In this document: positions 37,356 through 49,819 of the stretch, piece by piece
How positions within the stretch are numbered: position 1 is the first letter of the stretch
Layout of the letters: each line of letters starts with the position of its first letter
Source of the DNA: Otatea glauca
Taxonomy: Eukaryota; Streptophyta; Magnoliopsida; Poales; Poaceae
Reading direction: 5' to 3'
Length of the DNA: 64,000 nt
Assembly (NCBI GenBank): GCA_036346275.1
Contig: CM070730.1
Location: 7,626,309-7,690,308 of the forward strand
The notes under the pieces: generated by a model
What the model was told of the DNA's origin: nothing
The model's database searches: none
Seen by the model: the letters and a program-made list of their open reading frames with translations, nothing else
Program-made: the position numbers and the translations under genes

Positions 37356-39469
37356 ATGAGAGACCCGAAGCCAAAGCCAAGAAGAGCTCAGCCGCGCCAT
37401 TCCCACCTCCACCACCACCTCGACAAGCTCAAGCGGCACTACAGGTGGCTCCTATGGCTGGCCCTCTCCGTCTACTTCTTCCTCTCCATGCTCCCCTCCC
37501 CTCCGCCCGCCTCCGCCTTCCTCCGATCCAAGCCCCGCGCCCTCGCCGCGTCTCCGTGCGTCCGGATCTACGTCTACGACCTCCCGCCGCGCTTCAACCG
37601 CGACTGGGCGGCCGCCGACGCGCGGTGCTCGCGCCACCTCTTCGCGGCCGAGGTGGCCGTGCACGAGGCCCTGCTTGCCCACCCCGGGCGCGTGGCGCGC
37701 CCCGAGGAGGCCGACCTGTTCCTCGTGCCCGTCTACGTGTCCTGCAACTTCTCCACGCCCACCGGGCTCCCCTCGCTGGCGCACGCGCGGGGGCTGCTCG
37801 CCGAGGCCGTCGCCCTCGTCCGCGCCGAGACGCCCTACTGGAACCGCTCCGCCGGGGCTGACCACGTCTTCGTGGCGTCGCATGACTTCGGCGCCTGCTT
37901 CCATCCCATGGTGAGCTTCTCCTCCAAGCTCTGGGTTCTCACTAGTTTCTTGCGGTGGTCGCTTGGGAGCTTGGTTGGTCGTGCATTGCTGTGTCCGATT
38001 TTGCTTTTGTAAGAAGACGAGTTTGTCAGTGTTCTTGGGCGTGAACGGCATAGGAGCTAATTGCGATGTGATTGAGTTCGATGTGTCTCGTGGTCAACAT
38101 CAAGAGTCCAAATGTACTCTCTGAATCACTGTAAGCTTCATACAATGAGCCCATCCGAATTTTTAGGGGGAAAACATCAAATTTTGGATCTAGAAGAGGG
38201 TTGGTTGTGTCAATTGATTCTTGCCAAATAAAACCCAGTTGATGCTGCAACAGTGCAATGATTAGACACCAATTCACTAGTTTAGTTTCTACTAACGGTT
38301 CAACAGAGTTCTTCAGTTCCTCTTTAATCATGGATTGACTAAGAAGACCCTTTTGTTTGTGTTGCATAACTGGTTGACCAGGAGGATGTGGCGATCGCAC
38401 ATGGTATCCCGGAGTTCTTGAAGAGGTCGATCCTGCTGCAGACATTTGGTGTTCAGGGCCGGCACGTGTGCCAGGAGGTGGAGCATGTGGTGATTCCACC
38501 ACACGTGCCGCCTGAGGTGGCCACGGAGCTGCCAGAGCCGGTGAAGGCACAGCGGGACATTTTCGCATTCTTCAGGGGCAAGATGGAGGTCCACCCCAAG
38601 AACATCAGTGGCCACTTCTACAGCAAGTAAGCACCTACTTGACAAGAACATTGCCTTACAGAATTCATGGATAAGACTATTAGACTATTAGCTGTTTCGC
38701 CTGATCTTGCACAGTCCTTCAATCAGATCTTCAATTCATAATTTACATCAATGAATTGTAGAAAATAAACTGTACGTTTACTAGTTAAAATGCACAATCA
38801 GCTTACCTTTCTTGCTCTTACCATCGCCAGGAAGAAAATCTGTAAAAATTCAAGCAAGAAAATGATGTTGTTCTTTCAACTTTGGACAGTCTATAACCAA
38901 CATTAGCTCTACTAGCATATGCATTTCATCATGTTCAGACAACAATTTGGCTAAATTAGTGACTTGCAGTTTACCACGTATTTTCTACTTGCATCAGGAA
39001 GGTGAGGACTGAATTGCTGCAGCTGTATGGCCGCAATCGCAAATTCTATCTGAAGCGGAAACAGAATGATGACTACCGGTCGGAGATGGCTCGCTCATTG
39101 TTTTGCATCTGCCCGCTAGGGTGGGCGCCATGGAGCCCCCGACTTGTGGAATCGGTCCTCCTGGGTTGCATTCCTGTTATCATTGCTGATAACATACGCC
39201 TGCCATTCCCTGGTGTTCTCCAGTGGCCAGATATCTCGTTGCAGGTGGCTGAGAGGGATATGGCCAATCTTGAGGCAGTGCTCGACCATGTTGTGGCGAC
39301 CAACCTGACAACGATACAGGGGAACCTGTGGGACCCTGTGAAACGGAAGGCGCTGGTTTTTAATCGCCCAATGGAGGAGGGAGATGCCACATGGCAGGTA
39401 TTGAAGGAGCTTGAGGTGATGCTGGGCCGGTTGCAACAGCAGGGGCAAATTGGTCTGTGGAGGAGGTGA
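37356..39469 (+). CDS. GT47 exostosin-family glycosyltransferase, FRA8/IRX7-like
   Basis: Three exons (37356-37910, 38382-38626, 38998-39469), GT-AG introns, 1272 nt, 423 residues. The FRA8/F8H clade acts in the Golgi in building glucuronoxylan, in particular the reducing-end sequence of xylan. There is a basic N-terminus, one membrane anchor (about residues 31-47, LLWLALSVYFFLSML), then the exostosin domain starting CVRIYVYDLPPRFN. Clade blocks are FVASHDFGACFHP, RDIFAFFRGKMEVHPKN, GWAPWSPRLVESVLLGCIPV and IADNIRLPFPG. The length matches the clade. The ATG at 37356 precedes the basic tail. From memory the closest rice protein is the probable glucuronosyltransferase Os03g0107900. True substrate specificity is not shown by sequence. 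Confidence 0.93.
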
Positions 39470-40387
39470 GGCAACCGGCTTCAGAGATTTATACCGTCAC
39501 CATGCACTTTGAACATTCTGATTGCTAACATCTGACGGAAAACTGATTGCCAAAGTTCAGTGATGAAGCAAGAAATTCAGATTTTCTTGTCAGAAGCTAG
39601 AAATGCAACTTATCATCATGGGCATGCGATTTCGGACTGCATAGCCATGTTTTGATCTTGAAGTAGCATAAGCTTTTGCTGCAGAGGACCATCTCTTCCG
39701 GTCTGGTAAGATCTCCATTTGTTAGGGTGGTTGGTGTCTTCTTGGAGATGCTAATTAAGGGGCATCAGGCATGACAGCTGCCAAGCTAGCTTTGTACAAG
39801 ACTAAACAACCAATTTGGGTGTTCATAATAAGGGAATAGTAATAGGATCATAATATCTATTTATGACAGTATAAGAACAAAGAGGAAGTTATCCATAGGG
39901 AAACTTGACTGTAGGTAGTTTTCTGCTGTATGCTTGTTCTAAGCTTGTAATTTGAGGTAATCAATTCTTTTGTAAATGGAAGAATCCAGCACTGTACATT
40001 TATACTGGACATTCTGAGAACGAGATGTTACATGATGTATATTGTCGTTTCGGTAATTCTGTATTTTTGCGGTATTGTCTGTTCAAGTACCATCATGTAA
40101 CATAACGTATGCTGCCGTTTCGGCAATTTGTGGTTGCTTGTTGCTTCAAAAAGAATACGTGTAGTTGTGTTGAATCATCACTTGCCATTATTCCCCTAAC
40201 AAAACTCCCTTATCCTGGCTCAAAAATACTGCTACAAATACAACAGCTTCAATTGAATTACGCTGCAGAGACCCTCAACTCATGAGTCATGACCCGTAAC
40301 TCATGTCACCAATCAAATCTACCTTGGCCTCGATTATACTTAGGATCTAAATCTTAATTGCGTTCTATCTTAAAAGCAGAACGCAAG
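39470..40387. other. 3' UTR of GT47 gene and intergenic DNA
   Basis: 39470 to about 40000 is probably 3' UTR and downstream DNA. Two similar segments (ATGTTACATGATGTATATTG near 40025 and ATGTAACATAACGTATGCTG near 40095) form an imperfect direct repeat with CCGTTTCGG. No gene was seen. Confidence 0.45.
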
Positions 40388-40523
40388 TGATAGACCATGC
40401 GGAGGTCTATTTATGTTCGTGATGAGTATTTGATCATGTTTGAGTAAGGTGTACTTTGGCTTGAGTTTGATTTGAATTGATTTTCAAAATGAAGTAATTT
40501 GAGTTGTGTTTATCTTAGGCGGC

Positions 40524-43500
40524 TAGAGCTGGCCAGATGGGCGGCCCGGCCCGACCCGGCCCGACCGGACCGAGGCACGGCCCATCTAGGCACGAAGGCT
40601 GGCCGTGCCGTGCCGCCATGGGCCAAGGTCGAGGCCGTGCACGCACGCCGGGCGCATGGGCGTCTTGGCGAGGCACGACTCGAAGCAGTGGGCCTCGGCC
40701 GATCCACCACCGTGTGCAAAAAAAGGGGGGGAAATAGGGGGGAAATAGGAAAAAAATATAAAAAATGAGGGAAAATATGTAGAGTTAGAAAATAGCATAA
40801 AAATGACGTACAATAAATTGAGACAAAAAATTGTAGAACATGTAACAAAGAGCTTTATTAATGTTTGGATGGTTGCCTCGTTAAAAACTTTGCTAAGTAA
40901 AAACTCATCTAGAAAAAACCTTGACAAAGAAAAGAGTACAACTAAAGCTCTAAGCCTCTAATACATACTAAGAGGTAGATGGAGGGTCTTCGTCATTGTC
41001 GAGGTAGAGATTTTCAAAGGCTTCCTCTAGTTCTGGGTTTTCAGCGGAATGTTGAGCTCTTGCATCAGCGTGTTCCCAGTCTTTGATAGTCATGAGCATC
41101 TCCACCATATCACTCGATAGGCTTGTTCTTCTCTCCTCCAATATTTTGTCGGAGAGACTGAAGGCAGACTCGGAGGAAACCGTCGAGACTGGAACAGTTA
41201 ACACATCTCGAGCTAATCAGGATAGCACGGGATATGTTAGCTTGTGCTCATGCCACTATTGAACAATATTGAAGACATCGTCTCCTTGTTGGTAATCCAA
41301 CGCGTCGCTATCCATATAGGTAGATAGTTCCTCAGAGGAGACTTGTTGGCTGCGGCTTGTATCACCACCTGTTGTAGAACCTGTACCTGAAGAAGAAGAA
41401 GAACCCCAGATTTTGCCCCACGCGGTCTTTTTCTTACCCGCGATAGGTGCAAGAGGTCGTTGCAAACGAACTCCTTGATGCTTTTGTTTGTACTTGTTGT
41501 AAACTTCGGTTAGTTTAGTACGAACAGTAATAAAATAAATTGAATAATCTTCCCCTAGAACATCACCTAAAATGGAGAGGACGTTATCAAATCCTCTGAG
41601 TTTTGCTCTAGGATCTAAAATAAAGGCGAAGGCATATAGAAGTGGAATTTCTTTCTAATATTTCAAATATTTTGTTTTCATTGCGGTGACAGAATCTCTT
41701 AAAATCATGTCATTTTCGTTGTTCTTAAAATGGGTAGCCATATCTAAGATATGATGCACAATTAGAGGAGATGTGGGTTCATAAATTGCGGATAAAGCAA
41801 CTGTGAAGTCATAAAAAACTTCAAGAAACTCAAGTAACTTTGATGCAACATACCAATGTTCTTCAGATAATAAATCACGTTCAGGGTGATGTGTTTGAAT
41901 GAAAACCTCAAATGTGCTCTTATATGGCAGAAGGTTCTTAAGCATTAAGTAAGTAGAATTCCATCTTACTGGCATATCTAAACCAAATATTCTTGGACGT
42001 ACGCCCATTGCAATGCAAAAGTTCTTATAAGATGCTATTCTAGTATTAGAATGATTCATAAAAGAAATTGCCGAACGGAAAGATCAATGTAACGTTCTAA
42101 CGGGGCAAGTCCACTTTTAACTATAAGGTTAATAATATGACAGGCACAACGTTGATGAAGCAAAAATGATTCAACATAAGTACCAAATATTGGAGTGAGA
42201 ATATTCATTGCGGAGGTGTTTGCGGAGGCATTATCTAAAGTTATAGCAAAAATCTTATCATCGAGACCAAAGTCCTCCACCACCCTAATAATACTCTCAA
42301 GAATATTCTCTCCGTATATGCGACATCAATTAGTTTGAAACCTATAATTCTTTTTTCTAGTTGCCAGTTTTGGTTGACATAATGAGCAACTACACTAATA
42401 TAATCTTGCTTAGCCCTACCACTCCATATGTCTGAAGTCAAAGATACGGAAAATGTGCAAGTACTGAACATTTTTTTTAAATTTTCACGACAACTATTGT
42501 AATACTTAACTACATCTCTACTAGTTGTCAGTCTAGATACTTTATTAAATTTTGGATTATATGCATGCTTAATGTAATTTTCAAAATCAGCACTCTCGCC
42601 AAAGTTTAAAGGTAAATCCTGTGATGCAATTAAGCGTACAAGAGATTGCCTAGCTACTTCACCACTATATTCCCAGTTACGGACCGAACCGTCCGGGTTG
42701 TATATTAGTTGTGTCTGTCTCATAGCTGCTCCTATTTTCGCTTTGCAACTTGCAATATGCCTATGCAAGTGTCCTGTACCCCCAGTAGATTTTGCAGATA
42801 AAACTTGATGACATTGTTTACAAATAGCAACTCTTACCTCTTTTCCTTTCGCATCTGTCCTCATTTGCTTGTCCAAAAAATCCCAAACTCTCGATGTCTG
42901 CCTCGCTCTCTTCGCTCCAGTGGATGTCGAGCCAGAAGCACTCATGGACATGGAGCCTGATGGTTCTTCTTCTACATGATGTTCTTTAGGTGCTTGTGTT
43001 TCGGGTACGGCGGACAAATCTTGGAAGGATTCAAGGTCCTCCGGAGCGATCCCGAAATCGGAGATAGGGAAATGATCCATGCAAAAAACTGCAAATTGAA
43101 TATTCCGAACATTAGTAAAAATAATAAAAACAATACAATTAGCAAAATTCAGTATGACAAACCTCTTGTGTTACCGAAAGCTCGAGTTTGAATTTCTCCG
43201 AAATTTTAGCAAAATTTCTCCGAATTTTGCTAAATAACTACAAACAATATCACAATTTTCACAAGATGACAAATAGAGAAGATGATGAGTGAATGGGTGC
43301 TAAATGAGGAGAGGGGTCCTCCCTATTTATAGGAAAAAATTCAGAATTTTTTGCCCGTTTTTTTTAAAAAAAAATTCAATTTTTTAACACCTAACGGCTA
43401 TAAAACGGTCAAAAAATTCAAAAAATCCGGGCCGTGCCCGTGTCCAAGCCGCCCAAGACATGATTTCACGCCTAACGCAGTCAAGACGGCGGCGGCAACG

Positions 43501-43771
43501 GTCGCCCACCGGTCCACCGTGCTCGTGCCCGCCCGCCTCTACCCTCGGTCCGGTCGTGCCGTGCCGTCTTGCCGGCCGTGCCTCTACCACCGCGTGCTCG
43601 GGCCGACCGGTCCTCACCGTCGCGTCTTGGCCATGGCGGTGCCTCGCCCAAGCACGCCCACGGCCTCATCCGTCTTGCGGCCCGCCCGCCGCCGTCGTCT
43701 TGCGCGCGTCGTGGTGGGCCAGCGATCAAGGCCGTGGGTGGCACGGCCGGCCCCCCATATGGCCACCTCTA
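40524..43771 (-). mobile_element. hAT transposon, 3248 bp, with 8-bp target duplication
   Basis: The ends are inverted: left TAGAGCTGGCCAGATGGGCG, right complement TAGAGGTGGCCATATGGGGG. The flanks TAGGCGGC (40516-40523) and TAGGCGTC (43772-43779) match at seven of eight positions, the hAT target length. GGCCCG-rich subterminal repeats lie inside both ends. It carries a decayed Ac-like transposase on the minus strand. Confidence 0.87.
40968..43080 (-). pseudogene. hAT (Ac-like) transposase, broken
   Basis: The reading starts at 43080. An acidic/Ser-rich N-terminus is followed by a BED zinc finger (CKQCHQVL...HLHRHIASC), the transposase core (TCTFSVSLTSDIWSG, ITLDNASAN, CACHIINLIVK, PVRWNSTYLML), and the C-terminal hAT dimerisation block (LTVPVSTVSSESAFSLSDKI). 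Breaks are a frame change near 42316, another near 42082, a stop at about 41655 in an otherwise conserved stretch, and a stop after 41256. The product cannot be made as one chain. No intron was needed to read it. Confidence 0.88.
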
Positions 43772-43941
43772 TAGGCGTCACTACGGATCCGAGCGCGGTA
43801 GTCTTGGCTGCGGTTGTACTAAGTTTTCCTCGAGTTGGTGGCGGACTACGGACTTTGGGTGGTAATGCACCGAGTAGCGATATTACGCCCATAAATGGCG
43901 ATAGCTATTTTCCAGAGAAGGTATTCGCACGGGTTTGAGAG

Positions 43942-44987
43942 TAGGGATGAAAACGGATCGGATAGTTTCCGACCGATCCGGATATTTTCGGATACGGATT
44001 CTGTCAGATCGGATATTTGTCGGATAGTATTGAATACGGATACAGATTTTTTTTTGTCGGATACGGATACGGATTCGATAGCTTAATATCCATCGGATAC
44101 GGATACGGATTCGGATAATCCGAATATTGATGGGTTGGATATCCGGATATACATATGGGCTGGGCCAAAGCTACTCTTTTGGTCTAAAAAAGGTTTCTTA
44201 ATTTCAAAATTATTTTCTAATTTAATTAATCTATAAAGTAAGTTTCAATTGATAAAACTAGCAAACCAACTCCAAAAATTACGATTTTTTTTAGAAAGTG
44301 ACAGAAACAATCTAACATTAAAAAAATTAGTTCAAGATTTTATCATATTTTAAATTATCTCAAAAATTCAAACACTCCTATTCTTAATAGGAAAATATTT
44401 TAAATAAGTAGCTACAAATACATAAAAACTCATAAATACATAATTTATTATTTTAAACATAATTCAACAAAGAATATAAATCTTAGATCATTACATGTAA
44501 GTTTATATACTTTTTTAGAGATATGATATCTAAGTATTATCAAACTTTTAGTATGTTATGTGTTTGCTTCCATTTGTATCTCTGAGTAAGGATTATCTTT
44601 ATTTTGTGTTTTGATCTACTGTATGATAAACTAATCGTATGTGTGTGATAAACTAAGTCTTACATAATTTTGTTTGCAACATGATAACTAACTATTGTCT
44701 AAGTGAATGAAAATGCTTATATTTGTTCAATTTTCAATAATGTTTTGATCAAATCAACTAGTTTTGTGTTTTCATTGATTTTTTATGTACAATCTAAGGG
44801 GTTATCATGTTCTAATAAATATTCGAAATCGTATCCGATTCGATTCGTATTCGATCCGTATCTGTATTCGATATTATCCGTATTCGTATTCATATCCGAA
44901 CTATCTGTATCTGCATCCGAGAAAAAAATATGAAAACAAATATGGTAGAGCTATTATCCGTCCATATCCGATCCGTTTTCACCCCTA
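43942..44987. mobile_element. Non-autonomous hAT element with exact 8-bp duplication
   Basis: The 1046-bp element starts TAGGGATGAAAACGGATCGG and ends with its near-complement CCGATCCGTTTTCACCCCTA. TTTGAGAG flanks both ends exactly (43934-43941 and 44988-44995). Both subterminal regions hold dense GGATACGGAT-type repeats (43970-44150) and their complements (44820-44975), expected transposase-binding arrays. The centre is AT-rich and non-coding. Confidence 0.92.
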
Positions 44988-46405
44988 TTTGAGAGCGAGC
45001 GGCACTACCGGCTATTAGGGAGCAGTAGTGCCAGCCAGCGGTACTAACGGTCCCTAGTAGGCAGTAGTATCGACTTTGTCTGCGAAGTTGAGAATTGAAT
45101 TTTGAATTTGTGTGAGGTTTATTGCATATCAATTTAGACATTGCTATGTGATGTGTTTTCTTATTTTTTATGGTTGCAGGACGACGATGCTAGGTCATAG
45201 TGAGGCGAAGGATGACCGGGACTGGCGAGGTGCGCTGGAGGTCCAGACGATCGAGGATCGTCGGAGGATGACCGGAGACGGAGTCGCTGTGAGCCTAGAA
45301 GACAAGAAAACGGTTGAGATGCTAGCTTGAAATTGTCCAGATCAAAGAGAGCCGTTGGATCGCGATTTAAAGGATATAGTAGCGGCCAAGTCAGCTTGCT
45401 TTGAGAAGCGTGCATAACCTGTTATGTTATTGGGTTGCGGGTTAGCCCATGTACGAGTGAGGGAGTGAATCTCAATCCTTGATGAGGTTTCTTGAGGGCT
45501 AAGAAGGTTATCCAATGGTAGGAATTGTTCCAAGGTTGCTATAAATAGAGGGGGGAGAGGTGTCTCTCTCTTTGAAGGTTTTGTGTGCTTCTTTGAGCAT
45601 TGCCCACTTTGTTGTGAGGCTTTGTAAACCTTTCTCCTAAGAAATAAAAATTTCATTTCCATACTTTTGAATTTACTTTCAGTATTTACATTGCTTTAAA
45701 TTCAGTATTTACTTTACGTATGTTTGGATTTGCTTCCTCTCCTTCTAAATGCTTGTGAATTTTATGCCAAGGATGAATGAATCTTCTTCAGATCATATCC
45801 TAATCATCTAGGCAATATTTTGCAAGAGCTCGATCTTTTTGCTCAATCTCTGAGAAATCTTTGTAGATCATGTTTGAGACTTTTGTTTCTTGTGTTCTTG
45901 CTTGCTGTGACAAGTGGGAGGATATCCAAGATCACCTTGATCATCAAAACCCCACGAGCAAGTCCAAGACCAATACTTTGATTTTTTTCCTGGTTTTGAT
46001 GCACTCTTCCTTTGAATTTGAATTGTAAAAGGTCGAAACTTTGACGTCAATCCTTTGGATTGAAGGATGGAATAGTTCTTGACCTCCATAAGAAGGTGTA
46101 TACAAAGTTTTATGGGTATTGGTCTAGCCGATCTAAAGTTTCATCATTTTTGGTTTTGAGATCGTGCTGTGTTGGCCTTTGTTCTTGAAGCCGTCACTAC
46201 CGCCCAAATCTACCGGTAGTACCGACCTCTGGCACTACCGCCCCCTGTGCTGCGGTAGTATCGGCCAGAGCGAGTTTTCTCTGATTTGCTCCTTTTGTGC
46301 TTGAGTGTTTCAAGTGAGGTTTTGGTTAGATCTATTGAGTGGGGGAAAAATTAATTGTGATCATCTATCCCCCTCTGATTGCCATTTCGATCCTTGAACA
46401 AAATA

Positions 46406-49400
46406 TTACGAGCTTGCCTCAGCTCCATGTGAGGCAACCGCTATCGTTTGTTCAGCGGCCTCCGCCTCAAGCTTCTTCTTGTTGCGCTCGAGTGCCTCTC
46501 CGACCTCCTTGGGCATGTACTTCTCGTTGTGCTTGGAGAGCACCTCGGTGGCCCGAAAGAAGCACTTGCCCTCCTGTGCCTTATCGGATACCTTCCTCGT
46601 CCCGCTGTCGCAACAGAGGTCATCGGTGAAGGGCTGAAAGGACAGGGGATGTCGCCTAGAGGGGGGGTGAATAGGCGAATTAAAAACTTTATAGCTAAAT
46701 GCAGCGGAATAAAAATATTGCAGCTAAATAAAATCTCCCGAGGGTCTAAGTCCGAGTGTCAGGATTTTTATCCGGAGACTCCGAAATGTCCGGACTGTCC
46801 GGGTTCTGGAGTCCGGATACTCCGGATTGGATCCGAGGGACTCAGGCCGGAGTGTCCGGGACTTATTTCCGGATACTCCGAAATGTCCGGACTATCCGGG
46901 TTCAGAAGTCCGGATACTCCGGATTTAAGACCTCGAAATGAGATTTTAAATCCCTGCAATTTTTCAACAATCTACTTGAATACAAAAGATCTAAATGCTA
47001 TCAGGTACATGGAGATATTGTAGATCTAGAGCCAAACACAACAAAAGAGTAGATCGGGCAATTTCAAGATTCAAAAACAAATGCTAAAGCAAGAGAAAGA
47101 AGCAAACTTGGAGACAATGATTTTTCACCCGAAGTTCGGATCCTTGAGGGGATCCTACGTCTCCGTTGAGGCGGCTCGGTCACACTTGAGCCGGGGTCTC
47201 TTTCAACCCTCTTCCTCCCGGTGTTGCACAAATGCACTCGCCGGTCTTCACTCCTTTGATTCCTTCCCTTACGGAGGCAGAACCGACCTTCACAAACTTT
47301 CCACGGCCAACCACACAAAGCTCCGGTGGCTCGTAGGCGACCTCCTAGCCGTCTAGGAGTCCTCAACCTCCAAGAGTAACAAATGCTCACGAAGAACAAA
47401 CTTGGAGATGAAATCAAGTGCTCAATCAACTCAAAACTCACTCCCCAAACTCTTCCCAACCCTTCTCACAAGGGGATCACTTAGATCTAAGGGTAAAAGC
47501 TTCCTCAAAGCCTCCACACAGCCCCCCAAAAGCCTCTCAAAAAATCCACACCAAAAGCCTCTTCAAAAAGAGGGAGGAAGGGCTATAAATAGAACTCCCC
47601 AAAAACTAGCCGTTGGGGGCAGGCTGCGCACAACCCAGAGACTCCGGACATTAACCCGGAGACTCCGGATTGGAAGGATCAGCTCATCCCGAGAGAGCCA
47701 ACCCGGAGACTCCGGACAAACACCCGGACACTCCGGACTAATTCAACCCGAGTGTCGGACTAAACACCGGATACTCGGACCAACCGAGAGCAGCCACCGA
47801 GGGTGCCAACCCGAGTGTCCGGACCAAATGTCCGGATACTCGGATCGTCCGAACAAAGACTGAGCAACCCGGAAAACGAGCATAACTTTTCACTCCGGAC
47901 TCCGATTTCAGCGATTTTGGACTCTACCAAAAGCTAAGAACGAGGGCTACACAACCAACAAGATCTCACTATCCAAAACTCAAAGGATAACCACAGATTT
48001 CACAAAGAAACCAAGGAGACCTACAACCCTCACTTTTCAAAGACTACCAACACCACTCTCTTTCTAAGATTCACAAGGATGGATCACTTGAGCACTTGAC
48101 ACATCTAAAAGTCATTCGACATCGCATCCCTCTTAATAGTACGGCAATCCTTAGACTCAAATTAAATCAAAGATAATATAAGTCTAGAAATAGTCACTTG
48201 CCGTCTTCTTTCTTAATGTCGATGCATGAAGACCTTCACCATATAATTGATGACATCTTCGCCTTGTCCAACTCGACTCGATTCACCTCATGAGACTCTC
48301 GTCCTATCAACCTTGACTTGATCATCCTCTCTGACGATCTCCACGCCAAGTCGCTCTTGACTTAGTCCTCAACTCTTGGTGACACCGCCGTCTTGTTGAC
48401 CTTAGCTTAATGATCATCCTCCAAGATACCTTGGTCATCATACACAGACGGGACCTAATTCTTTCCAAACAACTCATGAAAGACATTAGTCCCAAAAGCT
48501 CAATAGATATGAACAAGTTGATATTTGTGAGCAATTGATTACAACAAGTGTTTCATAAAAAGAAGCACAACATAACTAGAAACACTTGACATAAGAAATG
48601 TTCTCTACTAAGTACATCATGATGAATATGTAATTGATCTATATGCACTAGAGAGATAATTGCCAATATGATGAATCAATTAAATCATGGCAAGGATCAC
48701 AGACTTTACTTAAATAAAGCACATGATAGAATATACACGAATTGTACATGTGCAAATAATATTTGGAGTAAGAGTAAATATGTGATCCAACACTAGATAA
48801 ACTTCACTAAGAGAATTGCATGAGAGGATATACAAATAAAACATGCATGCACCAAGTCAATCTATAGCAATATGAAGTTTAACTCTAGTTAATACATGCA
48901 TACCATAATGAACTCAAATGAATATATATGCACAAATAAATATGACATGAACCAATGTGCATATATAAAATCAACATGCTACTTGGAGTTCACTATGCAT
49001 TTGCACTAAAGGAATGCAATAACAAATATAGAATAGATACCAAAATTGCATACCTTATCTTTGCTTAACCTTCCTATTTGATTTTCCTCTAAAAGATGAG
49101 ACTGATACTCAACTAGGCAATAACATGTTAGTCTCATAGCAATATAATCATATTAGAGGTTTGTCATTTGCTAAGCACTAAGTTAAGCATTTACTTAATT
49201 GTATAGATTGTCATTATGAGTGTTTGTCATTAATCACCAAAATAACATAAGTGCCTAGATGCACTTTCAAGTGCCTAAGGAACCCCTCAACGACAACGAA
49301 GTGGCCCTTGCGGAAGAGGTCGGGAAGGGAGCCCTCGTAATTTACGAGGACGTCAGTGATGAGGTCGGTAACGACGAACTCGATCTCGACAGAGGTGGCA

Positions 49401-49819
49401 GAGGGGTGGGCAACGGAACCCTCGAGGACGAGTCCATCGAGGCGGACACGGGACATGGAGGGGTTGACGACGAAGCGCGCGAGCGTGTCGGTGGGGGTGA
49501 GGTAGAAGACAAGCTGGTCCTGGAATGTGGCGAGCATGATGACCACGAACCTAGCCGCGTAGCCGAAGGTGAGCACATAGGTCCAGCGGTGCAGGATCTA
49601 CAGCTGCCGCACCCACGAGTCGATGTCCACCGCGCGCTGCCGCGGGGCACCACCGAGCCGCGTTGCGGAGAAAAAGCGCGCGGGAATGCCCTGGGGCTTG
49701 AGGAAAGAGGCGAAGGGAGAGTCGGCGACGCCTGTGACACATAGGGTGGGGGTGGGAGTGGGCGTGTGGAGGAGGGTGCAAAGGATTCGGCAAGAGGAGA
49801 GGAGGCGCGACGAGGCCAT
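46406..49819 (-). pseudogene. CcmE (mitochondrial cytochrome c maturation haem chaperone) pseudogene, split by an LTR
   Basis: The 5' part (49819 down to 49270) has a transit-like N-terminus (MASSRLLSSCRIL), then WTYVLTFGYAARFVVIMLA (membrane segment) and the DQLVFYLTPTDTLARF and GHFVVVEGFL blocks. The 3' part (46634-46406) continues with FTDDL and the haem-binding HNEKY motif in VLSKHNEKYMPKEVGEALE, ending at a stop at 46406. CcmE carries haem covalently on that His in the mitochondrial inner membrane. Two lesions are seen: an in-frame TAG at 49598-49600 just before the membrane segment, and a 2635-bp LTR insertion. Apart from the stop the frame is open and intact across the insertion point. 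An in-frame ATG also exists at 49933. Confidence 0.88.
46635..49269 (+). mobile_element. Solo LTR, 2635 bp, inserted in the CcmE copy
   Basis: It begins TGAAAGGACAGGGGATGTCG and ends TGCACTTTCA (TGAAAG/CTTTCA inverted ends). The flanks AGGGC (46630-46634) and AGTGC (49270-49274) match at four of five bases. A TATAAATAG box lies at about 47584 on the plus strand. There are no gag or pol blocks. Two clusters of CCGGA/TCCGG motifs lie at about 46750-46925 and 47640-47860. The CCTAGAGGGGGGGTGAATAGGC start is a familiar grass LTR signature. Confidence 0.85.

Larger units (their letters stand above)
40388..46397 (+). mobile_element. Old solo-type LTR related to the 20375 element, split by two hAT insertions
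   Basis: 40388-40515 matches the LTR start (TGATAGACCATGCGGAGGTC). Sequence from about 45110 to 46397 matches the rest, including GGACGACGATGCTAGGTCAT, TATAAATAGAGG (about 45540) and a GATTGCCATTTCGATCCTTGA end. Without the two hAT insertions it is about 1.7 kb, longer than the 1121-bp relatives. The surplus includes stretches with CTACCG/CGGTAGTA motifs (44996-45080 and 46195-46265). The 63-bp unit is present once here. No 5-bp target duplication was found (GCAAG left, ACAAA right). Confidence 0.7.

Noticed and set aside
46448..47023. 191-codon plus-strand open frame
   Set aside because: It crosses the LTR boundary and its first part is antisense to the CcmE 3' end.
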